Part shown: positions 52,543-61,449 of the stretch, piece after piece
How positions within the stretch are numbered: the stretch's first letter is position 1
How the letters are laid out: each line of letters begins with the position of its first letter
Source of the DNA: Streptomyces sp. YS415
GTDB lineage: Bacteria > Actinomycetota > Actinomycetes > Streptomycetales > Streptomycetaceae
Direction: 5' to 3'
Assembly: GCF_023544665.1 (NCBI RefSeq)
Contig: NZ_JAMJFL010000011.1
Coordinates: 1 to 64,000 of the forward strand
Length of the DNA stretch: 64,000 nucleotides
The notes under the pieces: generated by a model
What the model saw: only the letters and a program-made list of their open reading frames with translations
The model's database searches: none
Told to the model about the DNA's origin: nothing
Position numbers and translations under genes: made by a program

Positions 52543-55362
52543 GTGACCGCAGACCCGCCGCCCACCCCGCCTTTCCGCGACCCCGGCCTGCCGGTCGCGA
52601 AGCGCGTCGACGATCTGTTGGCGCGGCTCACGCTCGAGGAAAAGATCGGGTTTCTGCACCAGTTCGCCCCGGCCGTCGAGCGGCTCGGGGTCGCCGCGTT
52701 CCGCACCGGCCAGGAGGCCCTGCACGGCGTGGCGTGGATGGGCCCGGCGACGGTCTTCCCCCAGGCGGTCGGGCTCGGCGCGACCTGGAACCCGGAGCTG
52801 GTGCGCCGGGTCGGCGCGGCCGTGTCCCGGGAGGCCCGCGCGATGCGGGCCCGCGACGAACGCGTCGGCCTCAACGTCTGGTCCCCGACGGTCAATCTGC
52901 TGCGCCACCCGCTGTGGGGCCGCAACGAGGAGGGCTACTCCGAGGACCCGAAACTGACCTCGGCGATCGCCACCGCGTACACCCGGGGCCTGCGCGGCGA
53001 CCATCCGGTGCACTGGCGGACCGCCCCGGTCCTCAAGCACTGGCTGGCCCACAACAACGAGACGGACCGCGACACGGCGTCCTCCTCGGTCCGCCCGCGC
53101 GTGCTGCACGAGTACGACCTGCGCGCCTTCCGCGAGACGGTCGAGGCGGGCGCGGTGGCCGGGGTGATGCCGGCGTACAACCTGGTCAACGGCCGCCCCA
53201 ACCACGTGTCGCCGTATCTGCGCGAGCAGTTGCGCACCTGGACCGGGGAGGAGTTGCTGGTCTGCTCGGACGCGGGCGCGCCGTCCAATCTGGTCGACTC
53301 CGAGCACTACTTCGACACGCACGAGGAGGCGACGGCGGCCGCGCTCCGGGCGGGCGTCGACAGCTTCACGGACCACGGCACGGACGGCTCGAAGATCACC
53401 GCACGGGTGCGGGCCGCGTACGAGCGGGGCCTGGTGAGCGAGGCGGACATCGACACCGCGGTCCGCCGCCAGCTCTCGGTCCGCTTCCGTCTCGGCGAGT
53501 TCGACGACCACCGGGACCCCGGCGCCTTCGACACCCCCGAACACCGCGCGCTGGCCCAGGAGGCGGCCGAGCAGGCGGTCGTCCTGCTGCGGAACGACGG
53601 TGTGCTGCCGCTGCGACCGGACAGCCGTATCGCCGTCGTGGGCCTGCTCGCCGACGACTGCAAGCTCGACTGGTACAGCGGCACCCTGATCCACCGGTCC
53701 ACCCCGCTGGAAGGGCTGCGCGAGCGGTTCGGCGCCGACCGCGTGCAGTTCGCGGAGGGTGTGGACCGCATCCGGCTGAGAACGTCGGCGGGGGTCTTCC
53801 TGTACGTCCCCGAAGGCGCCGCCGCCGAGGAGGTGCGCGGCGCCGAGGGCGCGCTGGACCCGGCCCTGCTCGCGGGCCGCACCGATCTTCCGCCGCTGAC
53901 CACGGACCCGGTCGGCACCGAACTCGCGCTGGTGGACTGGGGCGAGGGCGTACTGACGCTGCGCGCGCCCGACGGCCGCTATCTGTCGGTCGCCGAGGAC
54001 GGCTACGTCCGCGCCTCGGCCGACCAGCCGGGCGGCTGGGTCGTGCAGGAGACCTTCCGGCTGGAACCGCACGACAGGGGACACCTCCTCCGGCACCTCG
54101 GCACGGGCCGCCACGTCTCGGTCGCCGCCGACGGCGTGAAGGTTGCCGGGACGGACCCGGAGATCTTCGAGACGGTCGTCGTGGAGCGCGGCGAGGAGGC
54201 GGTGGCCCGGGTCGCGGCAGGGGCCGACGTGGTGCTGGTGGTCGCGGGCAACGACCCGCACATCAACGGCCGCGAAACCGAGGACCGTACGACCCTGTTC
54301 CTGCCCGCCCACCAGGAGCGGCTGCTGCGCGCGGCCCGCGCCGCACAGCCCAGGACGGTGCTGGCGCTGGTCTCCGCCTACCCGTACGCGGTCGAGCCGG
54401 GCTCCCTGGCGGCCCTGCTCTGGACGGCCCACGGCGGCCAGGCCGCGGGCACCGCGCTGGCCCGGGTCCTGGCCGGTGACGTCTCCCCCGCCGGGCGCCT
54501 CCCGCAGACCTGGTACGCGAGCGACGCCGACCTGCCGGACCTGCTCGACTACGACGTGATCGGCGGCTGCCAGACCTATCTGTACTTCGAGGGCACCCCG
54601 CTCTACCCGTTCGGCCACGGCCTGTCGTACGCCTCGTTCTCCTACGCCGGGCTGTCCGCGCACGTGGCCGAGGACGCGGTGCGCGTGTCGTTCACGGTGA
54701 CCAGCACCGGGCGGCGCACGGCCGCCGAGGTCGCCCAGCTCTACGGCCGGGCCGTGGATCCGTCGGTCCCGCGTCCCCGGCGCGAACTGCTCGCCCACCG
54801 CCGCGTCACCCTCGCTCCCGGCGAGCGGACGCGGATCGACTTCGACGTGCCGCTGTCCGCCTTCGCGTTCTGGGACGTGGCGCACGGCCGATGGCACCTC
54901 GACCCGGGCCCCTACGACCTGATGGCCGGCGGCTCCAGCGAGGACATCCGGCTGCGTACGACGGTGACGCTCGCCGGGGAGCCGGTGGCCCCGCGCGCGG
55001 TGCGGCAACGACGTCTGGACGCGGCCGACTTCGACGAGCAGAGCGGCACCGCGATCGTCGACCGTACCAGGACGACGGGCGACGCGGTGACACCGGCCGG
55101 GGACCGGGCGGGCGAACTCCTCTACCGGGCCTGCGACTTCGGCCCGGGCGTCACCGGGGTGACGGTGACGGTGGCCGGCCGGGGAACGGTGGAGGTGTCC
55201 CTGGACGGCAGGCCGCCGCTGGCGACCCTCACGGCGGACTCGCCCCCGGGCCCGTACGCCTACACCGAACTCACCGCCGACTTCACGGCCGCGGGCGTGC
55301 ACGACGTCCGCCTCGCACTGCGCGGCGCCCTGCGGCTCGCGCACGTCGGCTTCTCCGGTTGA
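52543..55362 (+). CDS. GH3 beta-glucosidase with a beta-trefoil insertion
   Basis: A 939-residue cytoplasmic enzyme (no signal peptide). The (alpha/beta)8 domain contains the nucleophile D243 in LLVCSDAGAPSNL and the substrate motif KHWLAHNNETDRD. The alpha/beta sandwich is split: residues about 408-552, where many GH3 enzymes carry a PA14 domain, hold a fascin-like beta-trefoil (VLTLRAPDGRYLSVAEDGYV and LLRHLGTGRHVSVAADG). The sandwich resumes with AGNDPHINGRETEDRTTLFLP, then a fibronectin-III-like domain and a C-terminal beta-sandwich resembling CBM6. It should release glucose from oligosaccharides after xylose removal. A GTG start behind AAGGGG, with operator 4 just upstream, makes it a separate arm of the regulon. 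Confidence 0.9.
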   Translation: MTADPPPTPPFRDPGLPVAKRVDDLLARLTLEEKIGFLHQFAPAVERLGVAAFRTGQEALHGVAWMGPATVFPQAVGLGATWNPELVRRVGAAVSREARAMRARDERVGLNVWSPTVNLLRHPLWGRNEEGYSEDPKLTSAIATAYTRGLRGDHPVHWRTAPVLKHWLAHNNETDRDTASSSVRPRVLHEYDLRAFRETVEAGAVAGVMPAYNLVNGRPNHVSPYLREQLRTWTGEELLVCSDAGAPSNLVDSEHYFDTHEEATAAALRAGVDSFTDHGTDGSKITARVRAAYERGLVSEADIDTAVRRQLSVRFRLGEFDDHRDPGAFDTPEHRALAQEAAEQAVVLLRNDGVLPLRPDSRIAVVGLLADDCKLDWYSGTLIHRSTPLEGLRERFGADRVQFAEGVDRIRLRTSAGVFLYVPEGAAAEEVRGAEGALDPALLAGRTDLPPLTTDPVGTELALVDWGEGVLTLRAPDGRYLSVAEDGYVRASADQPGGWVVQETFRLEPHDRGHLLRHLGTGRHVSVAADGVKVAGTDPEIFETVVVERGEEAVARVAAGADVVLVVAGNDPHINGRETEDRTTLFLPAHQERLLRAARAAQPRTVLALVSAYPYAVEPGSLAALLWTAHGGQAAGTALARVLAGDVSPAGRLPQTWYASDADLPDLLDYDVIGGCQTYLYFEGTPLYPFGHGLSYASFSYAGLSAHVAEDAVRVSFTVTSTGRRTAAEVAQLYGRAVDPSVPRPRRELLAHRRVTLAPGERTRIDFDVPLSAFAFWDVAHGRWHLDPGPYDLMAGGSSEDIRLRTTVTLAGEPVAPRAVRQRRLDAADFDEQSGTAIVDRTRTTGDAVTPAGDRAGELLYRACDFGPGVTGVTVTVAGRGTVEVSLDGRPPLATLTADSPPGPYAYTELTADFTAAGVHDVRLALRGALRLAHVGFSG

Positions 55363-55388
55363 GGGGCCGGACCGAGCCGGCCGACAGG

Positions 55389-55428
55389 AAGGGGCCCGGC
55401 GCCGGAAGGCATCGGCGCCGGACCCCTT
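55389..55428 (+). terminator. Terminator after GH3
   Basis: AAGGGGCCCGGCGCCG (from 55389) pairs with CGGCGCCGGACCCCTT (from 55413) with one mismatch. It marks the right border of the xyloglucan locus. Confidence 0.8.
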
Positions 55429-55440
55429 CGCGAAGACTAT

Positions 55441-55457
55441 ATGAAAACGGTTCCCAT
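55441..55457 (+). promoter_or_regulatory. Metal-regulator-like palindrome (Zur/Fur type)
   Basis: ATGAAAACGGTTCCCAT is an imperfect inverted repeat centred on ACGGT. It resembles the TGAAAAnnnTTTTCA type of box bound by Zur in actinobacteria, with two mismatches in the right arm. It is AT-rich against a very GC-rich background and lies 64 bases before the next start codon. Confidence 0.4.
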
Positions 55458-55520
55458 TAGCCAGGAGTTCGGCGCGGGAAAGCCGTTACGCCCGCCGCCG
55501 GACTGTGGCAGCCTGCCGCC

Positions 55521-55871
55521 ATGCCAGCCGAACTGCGCGAGCACGCAGGCCGCCACTACGCGGTCCAGTTCCACTACGCGCTGCCCGACGACGCCTGGGC
55601 GGTGGAGCTGAGCGAGGCCAGACCCACCCCGGCGTCCCTCAGCGAGGCCCCCGGCGCGGAGACCTACATGCCCGGGGTGGCCTTCGTGGTGGCGGTCGTC
55701 CCGGACGAGGACCCGGGTCTGGAACCGACCGTCCGTGTCCACAGCCACGACGAGCACGTCGTGCCCTACGAGATCATGCGCTGGTTCATGGAGCTGGTGG
55801 CCGATCAGGTGGAGCGCTGCCGCACCGCCTTCGAGCAGGAGGAGCGCGGCGGCTCGCAGGCCGCGGGCTGA
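55521..55871 (+). CDS. Small acidic protein, unknown function
   Basis: A 116-residue protein I do not recognise. It begins MPAELREHAGRHYAVQFHYALPDDAW, has a central strand-rich part (VAFVVAVVPDEDPGLEPTVRVHSHDEHVVPYE) and ends in a long helix (IMRWFMELVADQVERCRTAFEQEERG). The cluster HSHDEH and an N-terminal HYAVQFHY give several possible metal ligands. No signal peptide or membrane segment is present. A possible metal-regulated box lies just upstream, which would fit a metal-linked role, but that is speculation. The ATG has no strong ribosome-binding site (CCGCC only), so leaderless or weak translation is possible. A bidirectional terminator follows. Confidence 0.65.
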   Translation: MPAELREHAGRHYAVQFHYALPDDAWAVELSEARPTPASLSEAPGAETYMPGVAFVVAVVPDEDPGLEPTVRVHSHDEHVVPYEIMRWFMELVADQVERCRTAFEQEERGGSQAAG

Positions 55872-55878
55872 ATGACAC

Positions 55879-55917
55879 CGGCGGCCGGAGCCCCCGCACA
55901 GTGGGCTCCGGCCGCCG
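55879..55917. terminator. Bidirectional terminator before the aldehyde dehydrogenase end
   Basis: A perfect 15-base inverted repeat (CGGCGGCCGGAGCCC at 55879-55893 and GGGCTCCGGCCGCCG at 55903-55917) between convergent genes. Confidence 0.88.
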
Positions 55918-55934
55918 GGGGCCGTCGGGTCGGC

Positions 55935-57380
55935 TCAGAGAGCGAGGCCGGTCAGGACCAGGACCCGCTCGTAGGTGTAGTCGTCCATCGCGAACCGCAC
56001 GCCCTCACGGCCCACGCCGGACTGCTTGGCGCCGCCGTACGGCATCTGGTCGGCGCGGTAGGAGGGCACGTCACCGATGACCACGCCGCCGACCTCCAGG
56101 GCCCGGTGGGCACGGAAGGCGGCCTGCACGTCGTGGGTGAACACGCCCGCCTGGAGGCCGTACTTGGATGCGTTGACGGCGGCGAACGCCTCGGCCTCGC
56201 CGTCCACCTTCTGCACGGACAGCACCGGGCCGAAGACCTCCTCGCAGGCCAGCGTGGTGCCGGCCGGCAGGTCGGTCAGGACGGTCGGCGCGTAGGAGGC
56301 GCCGTCGCGCTTGCCGCCGGTGAGCAGCGAGGCGCCCGCCTCGACCGCTTCCTGGACCCACGCCTCGACGCGCCGGGCGGCGTCCTCGCTGACCAGCGGG
56401 CCGACGTCGGTCTTGTCGTCGGAGGGGTCACCGGTGACCTGGGCCTCGACGGCGGCGACGATGCGCGGCAGCAGCCGGTCGTACACCGCGGCGTCGGCGA
56501 TCACGCGCTGCACCGAGATGCAGGACTGGCCGCCCTGGTAGTTGGAGAAGGTGGCGATCCGCGTCGCGGCCCAGTCCAGGTCCTCGTCGCTCGCCCAGTC
56601 ACCGAGGACGACGGCGGCGCCGTTGCCGCCCAGCTCCAGGGTGCAGTGCTTGCGCGGCACCGAGTCCATGATCGCGTAGCCGACCTGCTCGGAACCGGTG
56701 AAGGAGATCACCGGCAGCCGCTCGTCCTGGACGAGGGCGGGCATCCGGTCGTTGGCGACCGGGAGGATCGACCAGGAACCGGCGGGCAGCTCGGTCTCGG
56801 CGAGCAGGTCGCCGATGATCAGGCCGGAGAGCGGGGTCGCCGGGGCCGGCTTGAGGATGATCGGGGCGCCGGCGGCGATCGCGGGGGCGACCTTGTGCGC
56901 GCACAGGTTCAGCGGGAAGTTGAACGGCGCGATGCCGAGCACGACCCCCTTCGGGAAGCGCCGGGTCAGCGCCAGCCGGCCCTGGCCGCCGAGGTCGGTG
57001 TCCAGCCGCTGGGCCTCGCCGCCGTTGAAGCGGCGGGCCTCCTCGGCGGCGAAGCGGAACACGGAGACGGCACGGCCGACCTCACCGCGCGCCCACTTGA
57101 TCGGCTTGCCGTTCTCGGCGGAGATCAGCTGGGCGATCTCCTCGGTGCGCTCGGCCAGACGGCGGCTGACTTGGTCCAGGGCGGCGGCCCGGACGTGCGC
57201 CGGGGTGGCCGCGAACTCGTCCCGCACGGCGTACGCGGCGGCCACGGCCTCCTCGACCTGGGCGTCGGTCGGCACGCTCACCGTGCCGACGACCCGGCCG
57301 TCCCACGGCGAGGTGACGTCGAAGGTGTCCTCGCCGGAGACCTGGCGGCCGGCGAGCCAGAAGGCGTGGGTGGAAGTCAT
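55935..57380 (-). CDS. NAD(P)-dependent aldehyde dehydrogenase
   Basis: A 481-residue ALDH-superfamily enzyme oxidising an aldehyde to an acid. The catalytic Cys is in NYQGGQSCISVQR, the general-base Glu in TLELGGNGAAV, and the cofactor-binding region shows GIAPFNFPLNLCAHKV and FTGSEQVG. The sequence resembles succinate-semialdehyde or glyceraldehyde-3-phosphate (GapN-like) branch members; the substrate is not certain. With gabT and a PucR regulator nearby, a part in amine or GABA breakdown is plausible. The ATG at 57380 has GGAG six bases upstream; an earlier in-frame ATG adds 18 unlikely residues. An inverted repeat lies upstream. Confidence 0.88.
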   Translation of the reverse strand: MTSTHAFWLAGRQVSGEDTFDVTSPWDGRVVGTVSVPTDAQVEEAVAAAYAVRDEFAATPAHVRAAALDQVSRRLAERTEEIAQLISAENGKPIKWARGEVGRAVSVFRFAAEEARRFNGGEAQRLDTDLGGQGRLALTRRFPKGVVLGIAPFNFPLNLCAHKVAPAIAAGAPIILKPAPATPLSGLIIGDLLAETELPAGSWSILPVANDRMPALVQDERLPVISFTGSEQVGYAIMDSVPRKHCTLELGGNGAAVVLGDWASDEDLDWAATRIATFSNYQGGQSCISVQRVIADAAVYDRLLPRIVAAVEAQVTGDPSDDKTDVGPLVSEDAARRVEAWVQEAVEAGASLLTGGKRDGASYAPTVLTDLPAGTTLACEEVFGPVLSVQKVDGEAEAFAAVNASKYGLQAGVFTHDVQAAFRAHRALEVGGVVIGDVPSYRADQMPYGGAKQSGVGREGVRFAMDDYTYERVLVLTGLAL

Positions 57381-57475
57381 GTGATCTCCGGCCCTTCCGC
57401 GTTGGGGGTGGGTGTTCCTCGGTTCGGGGTCCACGGTAGGGGCGCCGGGGCGGTGTGGCGTTTGTCCGACTCGTA

Positions 57476-57498
57476 GTAGTGGCCGGTGAGGGCACTAC
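57476..57498. promoter_or_regulatory. Inverted repeat GTAGTG-N11-CACTAC
   Basis: GTAGTG (57476-57481) and CACTAC (57493-57498) form an inverted repeat in the 134 bases between the aldehyde dehydrogenase and pucR-like genes. It may be a regulator site for the dehydrogenase promoter or a weak hairpin after the regulator gene. Confidence 0.35.
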
Positions 57499-57514
57499 GG
57501 ATTGGCGCGGTGGG

Positions 57515-59200
57515 CTAGTCGGCGGAGGTCGCCTTCAGCGCCAGCCACAGCTCCATGCGCACGTCCGGGTCGTCCAGGGAGCGGCCGAGGATCTCCTCGA
57601 CGCGCCGCATCCGGTAGCGCAGGGTGTGCCGGTGGACGCCGAGGTCGGCCGCGGCCGCGTCCCACTGGCCGTGCCGGGACAGCCAGGCCCGCAGGGAGGC
57701 GACCAGATCGCCGCGGCCGGTCGCGTCGTGCTCGCGCAGCGCCCTGAGCAGGCCGTCCGCGAAGGCCCGTACCGCGTCGTCGGCGAGCAGCGGCAGCACC
57801 GATCCCGCCGCCAGCTGCTCGTGCTCCACGCACACCCGCCCGCGCCGCCGGGCCACCGACAGCGCCTGCTCGGCCTGCTTGTAGGCGGCGGCCGCGGCGA
57901 TCGGGCCGGCCGGCGCGGACAGCCCGACGACCAGCTCGTCCTCCTCACCGGCCGCCGTCTCCCGTACGGCGCTGCCCGCCCGCGCCGCCTCCAGCGCCGT
58001 CGCGTACTCCGCGCACGCGGCCACCGCGGCGCCGCCGTCCGCGGCCAGCACCACCAGCCGCTCCCCCTCCGGCACCACCAGCACCGACTCCCCGGCGCGC
58101 GCGGCGGCCGACTCGACGATCTCGGCGAGCGCGCCGAGCGGGTCGCCGCCGGTGCCGGAGGCGGCGGCGAGGGCGGCGGCCGAGGGCTTGGCGCCGGCCT
58201 GGACGCGCGGCGGGTTCTCCACGGCGGCCAGGGCGGCCGACGCCGAGCCCGACACCGCCACCGACTCCGCGACGATCATCCGGAAGGGCGCGTCCAGCAG
58301 CGCGCCGTACAGGTCCCCGGCGACCGCGCGGGCGTGGTCCGGCTCGCCCGCGAGCAGCATGCGCAGCACCGCGGTGCCGATCCGCTGCTCGGCGGCGTGC
58401 AGGGAGCGGGAGCGTTCCGTGGTCAGGGTGAGCAGGGCGATGGCCGAGTGGACGGCGTACCGCTCGGCGGTGCCGAGGGCCGCGGCGGTGCCGACCGCGA
58501 GCGCCGCGCGGGGCCTGCGGCCGGTGCCCAGGGAGTGCAGTTCGACCCGGTCCTCGTCCTCCGGGCCGGCGACGACCGAGGAGGCGGGCGCCGGCCGTTC
58601 CCGCAGGCGTTCCACGTCCGCGGTGATCCGCGCCGCCCGGCGGCCAGCCCACTCGGGGGCGGTGGCGACGACGGCGCCGGAGGCGTCGTAGAGCGCGGCC
58701 CAGCCGTCGACCTGCGAGGCGAGCGCGGTGAGCAGCCCCTCGGGTCCGTCGGTCAGCGCCTGCCTGGTCAGTTCGCGCTGGGCGGCGAACCCCGCCGTCA
58801 CGGCCCGGTACTGGTCGGCCGCGATGGCCGCCGACACGGCCTTGCTGATGGCGAGGAACGGGGTGCGGCGCGGCACCTCCAGCAGCGGCAGCCCCTCCTG
58901 CCGGGCCGCCTCGACCAGGGCGGCCGGGATGTCCTCGTAGTTCACCCCGACGGCGAACCCGAGACCGACGACCCCGGCGCCCGCCAGCCGCTTCACATAG
59001 CGGCGCATCGCCTCGGGGTCCTCCGCGTCCAGCTTCAGGGCGGTGATCAGCAGCAGCTCCCCGCCCTCCATGTAGGGGACGGGGTCGGCGAGCTCGCTGA
59101 CGTGGGCCCAGCGGACGGGCACGTCCAGGCGGTCCTCACCCGCACGCACGGTCAGCTTGAGCGCGGAGTGATGGACGAGCGAGGCGAGCGTGGGGGGCAT
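57515..59200 (-). CDS. PucR-family transcriptional regulator
   Basis: A 561-residue regulator. Residues 1-140 are the PucR N-terminal sensor domain (LVHHSALKLTVRAGEDRLD, then GLGFAVGVNYEDIPAALVEAA). The middle is Ala-rich (GGDEF-like fold in related proteins). The C-terminus carries the PucR helix-turn-helix (AAADLGVHRHTLRYRMRRVEEILG). In Streptomyces such a gene sits beside the GABA aminotransferase and aldehyde dehydrogenase genes, and control of amine or GABA catabolism is a reasonable inference. It lies 134 bases upstream of the dehydrogenase on the same strand. Confidence 0.92.
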   Translation of the reverse strand: MPPTLASLVHHSALKLTVRAGEDRLDVPVRWAHVSELADPVPYMEGGELLLITALKLDAEDPEAMRRYVKRLAGAGVVGLGFAVGVNYEDIPAALVEAARQEGLPLLEVPRRTPFLAISKAVSAAIAADQYRAVTAGFAAQRELTRQALTDGPEGLLTALASQVDGWAALYDASGAVVATAPEWAGRRAARITADVERLRERPAPASSVVAGPEDEDRVELHSLGTGRRPRAALAVGTAAALGTAERYAVHSAIALLTLTTERSRSLHAAEQRIGTAVLRMLLAGEPDHARAVAGDLYGALLDAPFRMIVAESVAVSGSASAALAAVENPPRVQAGAKPSAAALAAASGTGGDPLGALAEIVESAAARAGESVLVVPEGERLVVLAADGGAAVAACAEYATALEAARAGSAVRETAAGEEDELVVGLSAPAGPIAAAAAYKQAEQALSVARRRGRVCVEHEQLAAGSVLPLLADDAVRAFADGLLRALREHDATGRGDLVASLRAWLSRHGQWDAAAADLGVHRHTLRYRMRRVEEILGRSLDDPDVRMELWLALKATSAD

Positions 59201-59310
59201 GAGGCCTTCAGTTCGGTGACGTCCGTGTGATCGTCGTGATCACTTGGCCGCTGCGTATGAACGGCCTGTGCCGATTCTGCCTCACCGTACGGTCGCGGCG
59301 CCGCCCCGAA

Positions 59311-61449
59311 TCAGCCCCGCAGATCCACCAGCAGCGGTGGCGCGTGCTCTCCCCGCACATCCGTCAGCGACAGCACCGCGTGTCCCGGCGGCACCGCGTG
59401 CGCCAGCTCGGAGGCCGACCACCGCTCCCGCTCGACCTGCCGCACGGTGACGGCCCGCGCGGTCGGCGCCTTGCCGGTGATCACCCGGCGCACCATGTGC
59501 ACGGCCTTCCCGGCGGGCGTCTCCGCGATGATCTGCCGGTCGGTGACGTCCCGGGCCTCGGTCCACTCCTTGCCCCACACCTCGGCGAAGTCCTGCCCGT
59601 CCCACGGGGTGATCCCGGACAGCGCCATCCGGCACCCGGCGGCGCCGAGCAGCGGACCGCGCAGCGGCCGGGGCGCGTCGTCCAGGGAGCGCAGGGTCAG
59701 CACGGCGCCGGCGTTCCCGGACCGCAGCCGCTGGATGCCCCGGACGGCCTCGGGCGTCACCGCGCCCGTCGCGTCGTCGAGGATCAGACAGGCGAACAGC
59801 GACCGGTCCTCGCGCACCGCCACGCTCGCGGTGAACTGGGCGAGCACCAGCCGCGTCAGCATGCGCGAGGCGTCCGCGTGCCCGCGCGCGGGCAGGTCGA
59901 TCCGGACCCGCACGGGGTGGTCGAGGGCCTTGAGGGAGAACGGCCGCGACTGCCCGGAGGTGTCGAAGAACCCGGCGAAGGCGGGCCGGTCCAGCAGGGC
60001 CACCCGGTCCGCGAGGACTCCCCCGACGTCGCCGGGCTGCGCCATCTGCCGCTCCCGGGCGTCCAGCTCCCGCAGCAGCGACTCCTGCCCCGAGCCCTCC
60101 AGCGCGGTGCGCAGCGCGGCGAGCGGTCCGGGCGCGCCGTCGAGCAGCTGGCGCAGCTCCGGAACGGACGGGAAGCGTCCGTGCACCGCCCGGAACGGGC
60201 CGAGCAACTGCGCCAGCACGGTCGTGGCGCGGCGGCCGTCGCTGCCGGGGTGCGGATCGGCGAGGTCCCCGGCCAGCGCCTCGGCCAGGACGGCCGCGGC
60301 CTCGTCGGGGTCGGTGGTCCCGCCGTACAGGTCGAGGTCGTACACGGACTCCGGGTTCCCGATGCGTACGACGACGTCGTAGGCGTCGGCCGGGCCGAGC
60401 CCGGTGCCCGCGGCGCCGACCACCACGACCGCGGCCCGGCCGGCGAGGGCGTGCAGGCACAGCGACTCGGCGAGCGGGCGGACGACGGTGCCGGTCTTGC
60501 CGGAGCCGGCCGGGCCGATGGCCAGCAGGGAGGTGCCGAGCAGTTCGGGGCCGAGGGCGAGGCCGGTGCCCCGGTAGGCGTAGGGGTTGCGGGGGTCGTC
60601 GGCGGTGGTGCCGAGCCGGACCTGGCCGGTGACCAGGTCGTGCGGGGCGAGCCGGGCGGGCAGGTCGCGGGCGCCGGAGGGGTGCGGGCAGGCGGCGGCG
60701 CCGTCCGTGAGCACCGCGCCGGTGAAGGTGGCGAGGCTGTGCCGCCCGCTGCGCACGCTCTGCCAGGCCCGGACGAGCCGAGCGTGATCCACGTCCCGCA
60801 TCATCCCGGCCCTGGCCTCGGCGGCCAGCCGCTCGGCGGCATCCACGGCCCCCACGGCCCGAAGCTGCGGCCACTCGGCGGGGTCCTGCTCGGGGACGGG
60901 GGCCGCGGGGGCGGGCGGCCGGCGCCGGAAGCGGGGGGCGCCGAAGCGGTGCCAGACCTCGGACCAGCGACCGAGCCTGGCCACCCCGATCATGATGCCG
61001 ATGGCGACGAGCACCTCGTAACCGCGGTACACGAGGGCGTTGCCGACGTCCCCGATGACACTGTCGTCGCCGCGCCAGGAGTCGGGGACGATCAGGTCGA
61101 ACGGAATCCACCACCAGCTGCCGAGATAGCCGTTCTGCAGCAGGGACCAGATGAGCCAGCCGACGAGGAACGCGATCAGGGCCCCGCTCAGCAGTTGCCG
61201 CGTCGGAATCTCCTCGGGCTCCTCCACCGCCCTGGGGCTGTGCCCGAACCGCCACACCCCCGGCAGCGCCTCCGGCCGGGGCGTGCGCAGCCAGGTCAGA
61301 AAGGCGGAACTGTCCGGCGCTCGCGTCGGCCGGGGCGGGACCACCGGAGGGTCCGGAGGCGCCGCCGGACGCGGCACCGGAGTCGCATGCGTACCCCGCG
61401 CGTCCTGCGTCCCGTCGCTGTCCATCGCCCTTGCCCCCTGAGCAGCCAT
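59311..61449 (-). CDS. TraG/VirD4-like membrane ATPase
   Basis: A 712-residue protein. A Pro-rich cytoplasmic N-terminus is followed by two membrane helices (about residues 85-105, LLSGALIAFLVGWLIWSLL, and 142-158) and a large P-loop domain with Walker A GPAGSGKTGT near residue 322 and Walker B LFACLILDDATG near residue 555. This layout matches type IV coupling proteins and DNA translocases (TraG/VirD4/FtsK-like), and the sequence DLVTGQVRLGTT before the domain is typical of the actinobacterial members. No conjugation gene lies nearby, so a stand-alone cell-envelope role is possible. The ATG at 61449 and an in-frame ATG at 61425 are both plausible starts. Confidence 0.78.
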   Translation of the reverse strand: MAAQGARAMDSDGTQDARGTHATPVPRPAAPPDPPVVPPRPTRAPDSSAFLTWLRTPRPEALPGVWRFGHSPRAVEEPEEIPTRQLLSGALIAFLVGWLIWSLLQNGYLGSWWWIPFDLIVPDSWRGDDSVIGDVGNALVYRGYEVLVAIGIMIGVARLGRWSEVWHRFGAPRFRRRPPAPAAPVPEQDPAEWPQLRAVGAVDAAERLAAEARAGMMRDVDHARLVRAWQSVRSGRHSLATFTGAVLTDGAAACPHPSGARDLPARLAPHDLVTGQVRLGTTADDPRNPYAYRGTGLALGPELLGTSLLAIGPAGSGKTGTVVRPLAESLCLHALAGRAAVVVVGAAGTGLGPADAYDVVVRIGNPESVYDLDLYGGTTDPDEAAAVLAEALAGDLADPHPGSDGRRATTVLAQLLGPFRAVHGRFPSVPELRQLLDGAPGPLAALRTALEGSGQESLLRELDARERQMAQPGDVGGVLADRVALLDRPAFAGFFDTSGQSRPFSLKALDHPVRVRIDLPARGHADASRMLTRLVLAQFTASVAVREDRSLFACLILDDATGAVTPEAVRGIQRLRSGNAGAVLTLRSLDDAPRPLRGPLLGAAGCRMALSGITPWDGQDFAEVWGKEWTEARDVTDRQIIAETPAGKAVHMVRRVITGKAPTARAVTVRQVERERWSASELAHAVPPGHAVLSLTDVRGEHAPPLLVDLRG

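Noticed and set aside
38023..55362. Recent horizontal transfer of the xyloglucan locus as a mobile island
   Set aside because: No integrase, tRNA, direct-repeat borders or IS elements were found, and base composition looks like that of the flanking core genes. Older acquisition remains possible.
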